From Isoetes taiwanensis (taxonomy: Eukaryota > Streptophyta > Lycopodiopsida > Isoetales > Isoetaceae), in NCBI GenBank assembly GCA_021234155.1, contig JAJEKV010000020.1:3211275-3275274 (forward strand): DNA of 64,000 nucleotides, written 5' to 3'. Of the stretch, positions 63,961 through 64,000 are shown piece after piece. The notes beneath the pieces were generated by a model. It was given only the letters and a program-made list of their open reading frames with translations. It was not told where the DNA came from and searched no databases. A program made the translations under genes and the position numbers. How positions within the stretch are numbered: the first letter of the stretch is position 1; every line of letters starts with the position of its first letter.

Positions 63961-64000
63961 ACAGCTCTCCTAAATCTGGCCTTGCAAAACCAAAACAGAT

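Overview
This is a repeat-rich land-plant nuclear window. The evidence is a plastid-targeted class I release factor split into 15 GT-AG exons, an intronless CYP77-type cytochrome P450, HAK/KUP and Sacsin-like gene fragments, and retrotransposons primed from plant initiator-Met tRNA. Sparse genes, nested transposons, LINEs with microsatellite tails and a DUF7869-like gene remnant fit a large-genome, probably seed-free plant (fern, lycophyte or bryophyte). That lineage guess is inference.

Two host genes look intact: the P450 (20882-22369) and the RF1 gene (40161-45066, 428 aa after splicing). A second P450 enters at the left edge (1-513) and is nearly identical to the 3' third of the first. The match continues downstream in blocks: 1-1060 with 21857-22836, 1160-1890 with 25975-26810, 1895-2150 with 30450-30700, and 4805-6522 with 30707-32545. 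So the left half holds two copies of an ancient duplicated segment. Each copy has private insertions: 2151-4805 in copy A, and 22837-25974 and 26806-30446 in copy B. Comparing the copies exposes insertion boundaries.

Mobile DNA left to right: a 984-bp inverted-repeat element carrying an antisense Sacsin-like piece (7009-7992); a K+ transporter pseudogene (8052-9090); a complete non-autonomous CACTA transposon (9535-12972, TSD AGA) sitting inside an unrecognised minus-strand coding sequence (9200-15880); a DUF7869-like remnant (16276-17990); a LINE zinc-knuckle fragment (18154-18640); an insertion with EF-hand and LRR-kinase fragments (22837-25974); an insertion with a spliced Crypton-like tyrosine-recombinase half (26806-30446); a LINE 3' end (32790-34380); a 1.4-kb tract in which AGATTC recurs every 10-11 bp (34817-36260); a degenerate Ty1-copia element (45495-50715, TSD ATCTG) just downstream of RF1; and a LINE (51466-63150, minus strand) split by a 9.66-kb non-coding LTR retrotransposon of LARD type (52506-62166, TSD GGTGG).

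The most unusual items are the Crypton-type recombinase half in a plant, the repeated gene-fragment capture, the unknown minus-strand gene with a possible methyltransferase motif, and the helically phased AGATTC tract.
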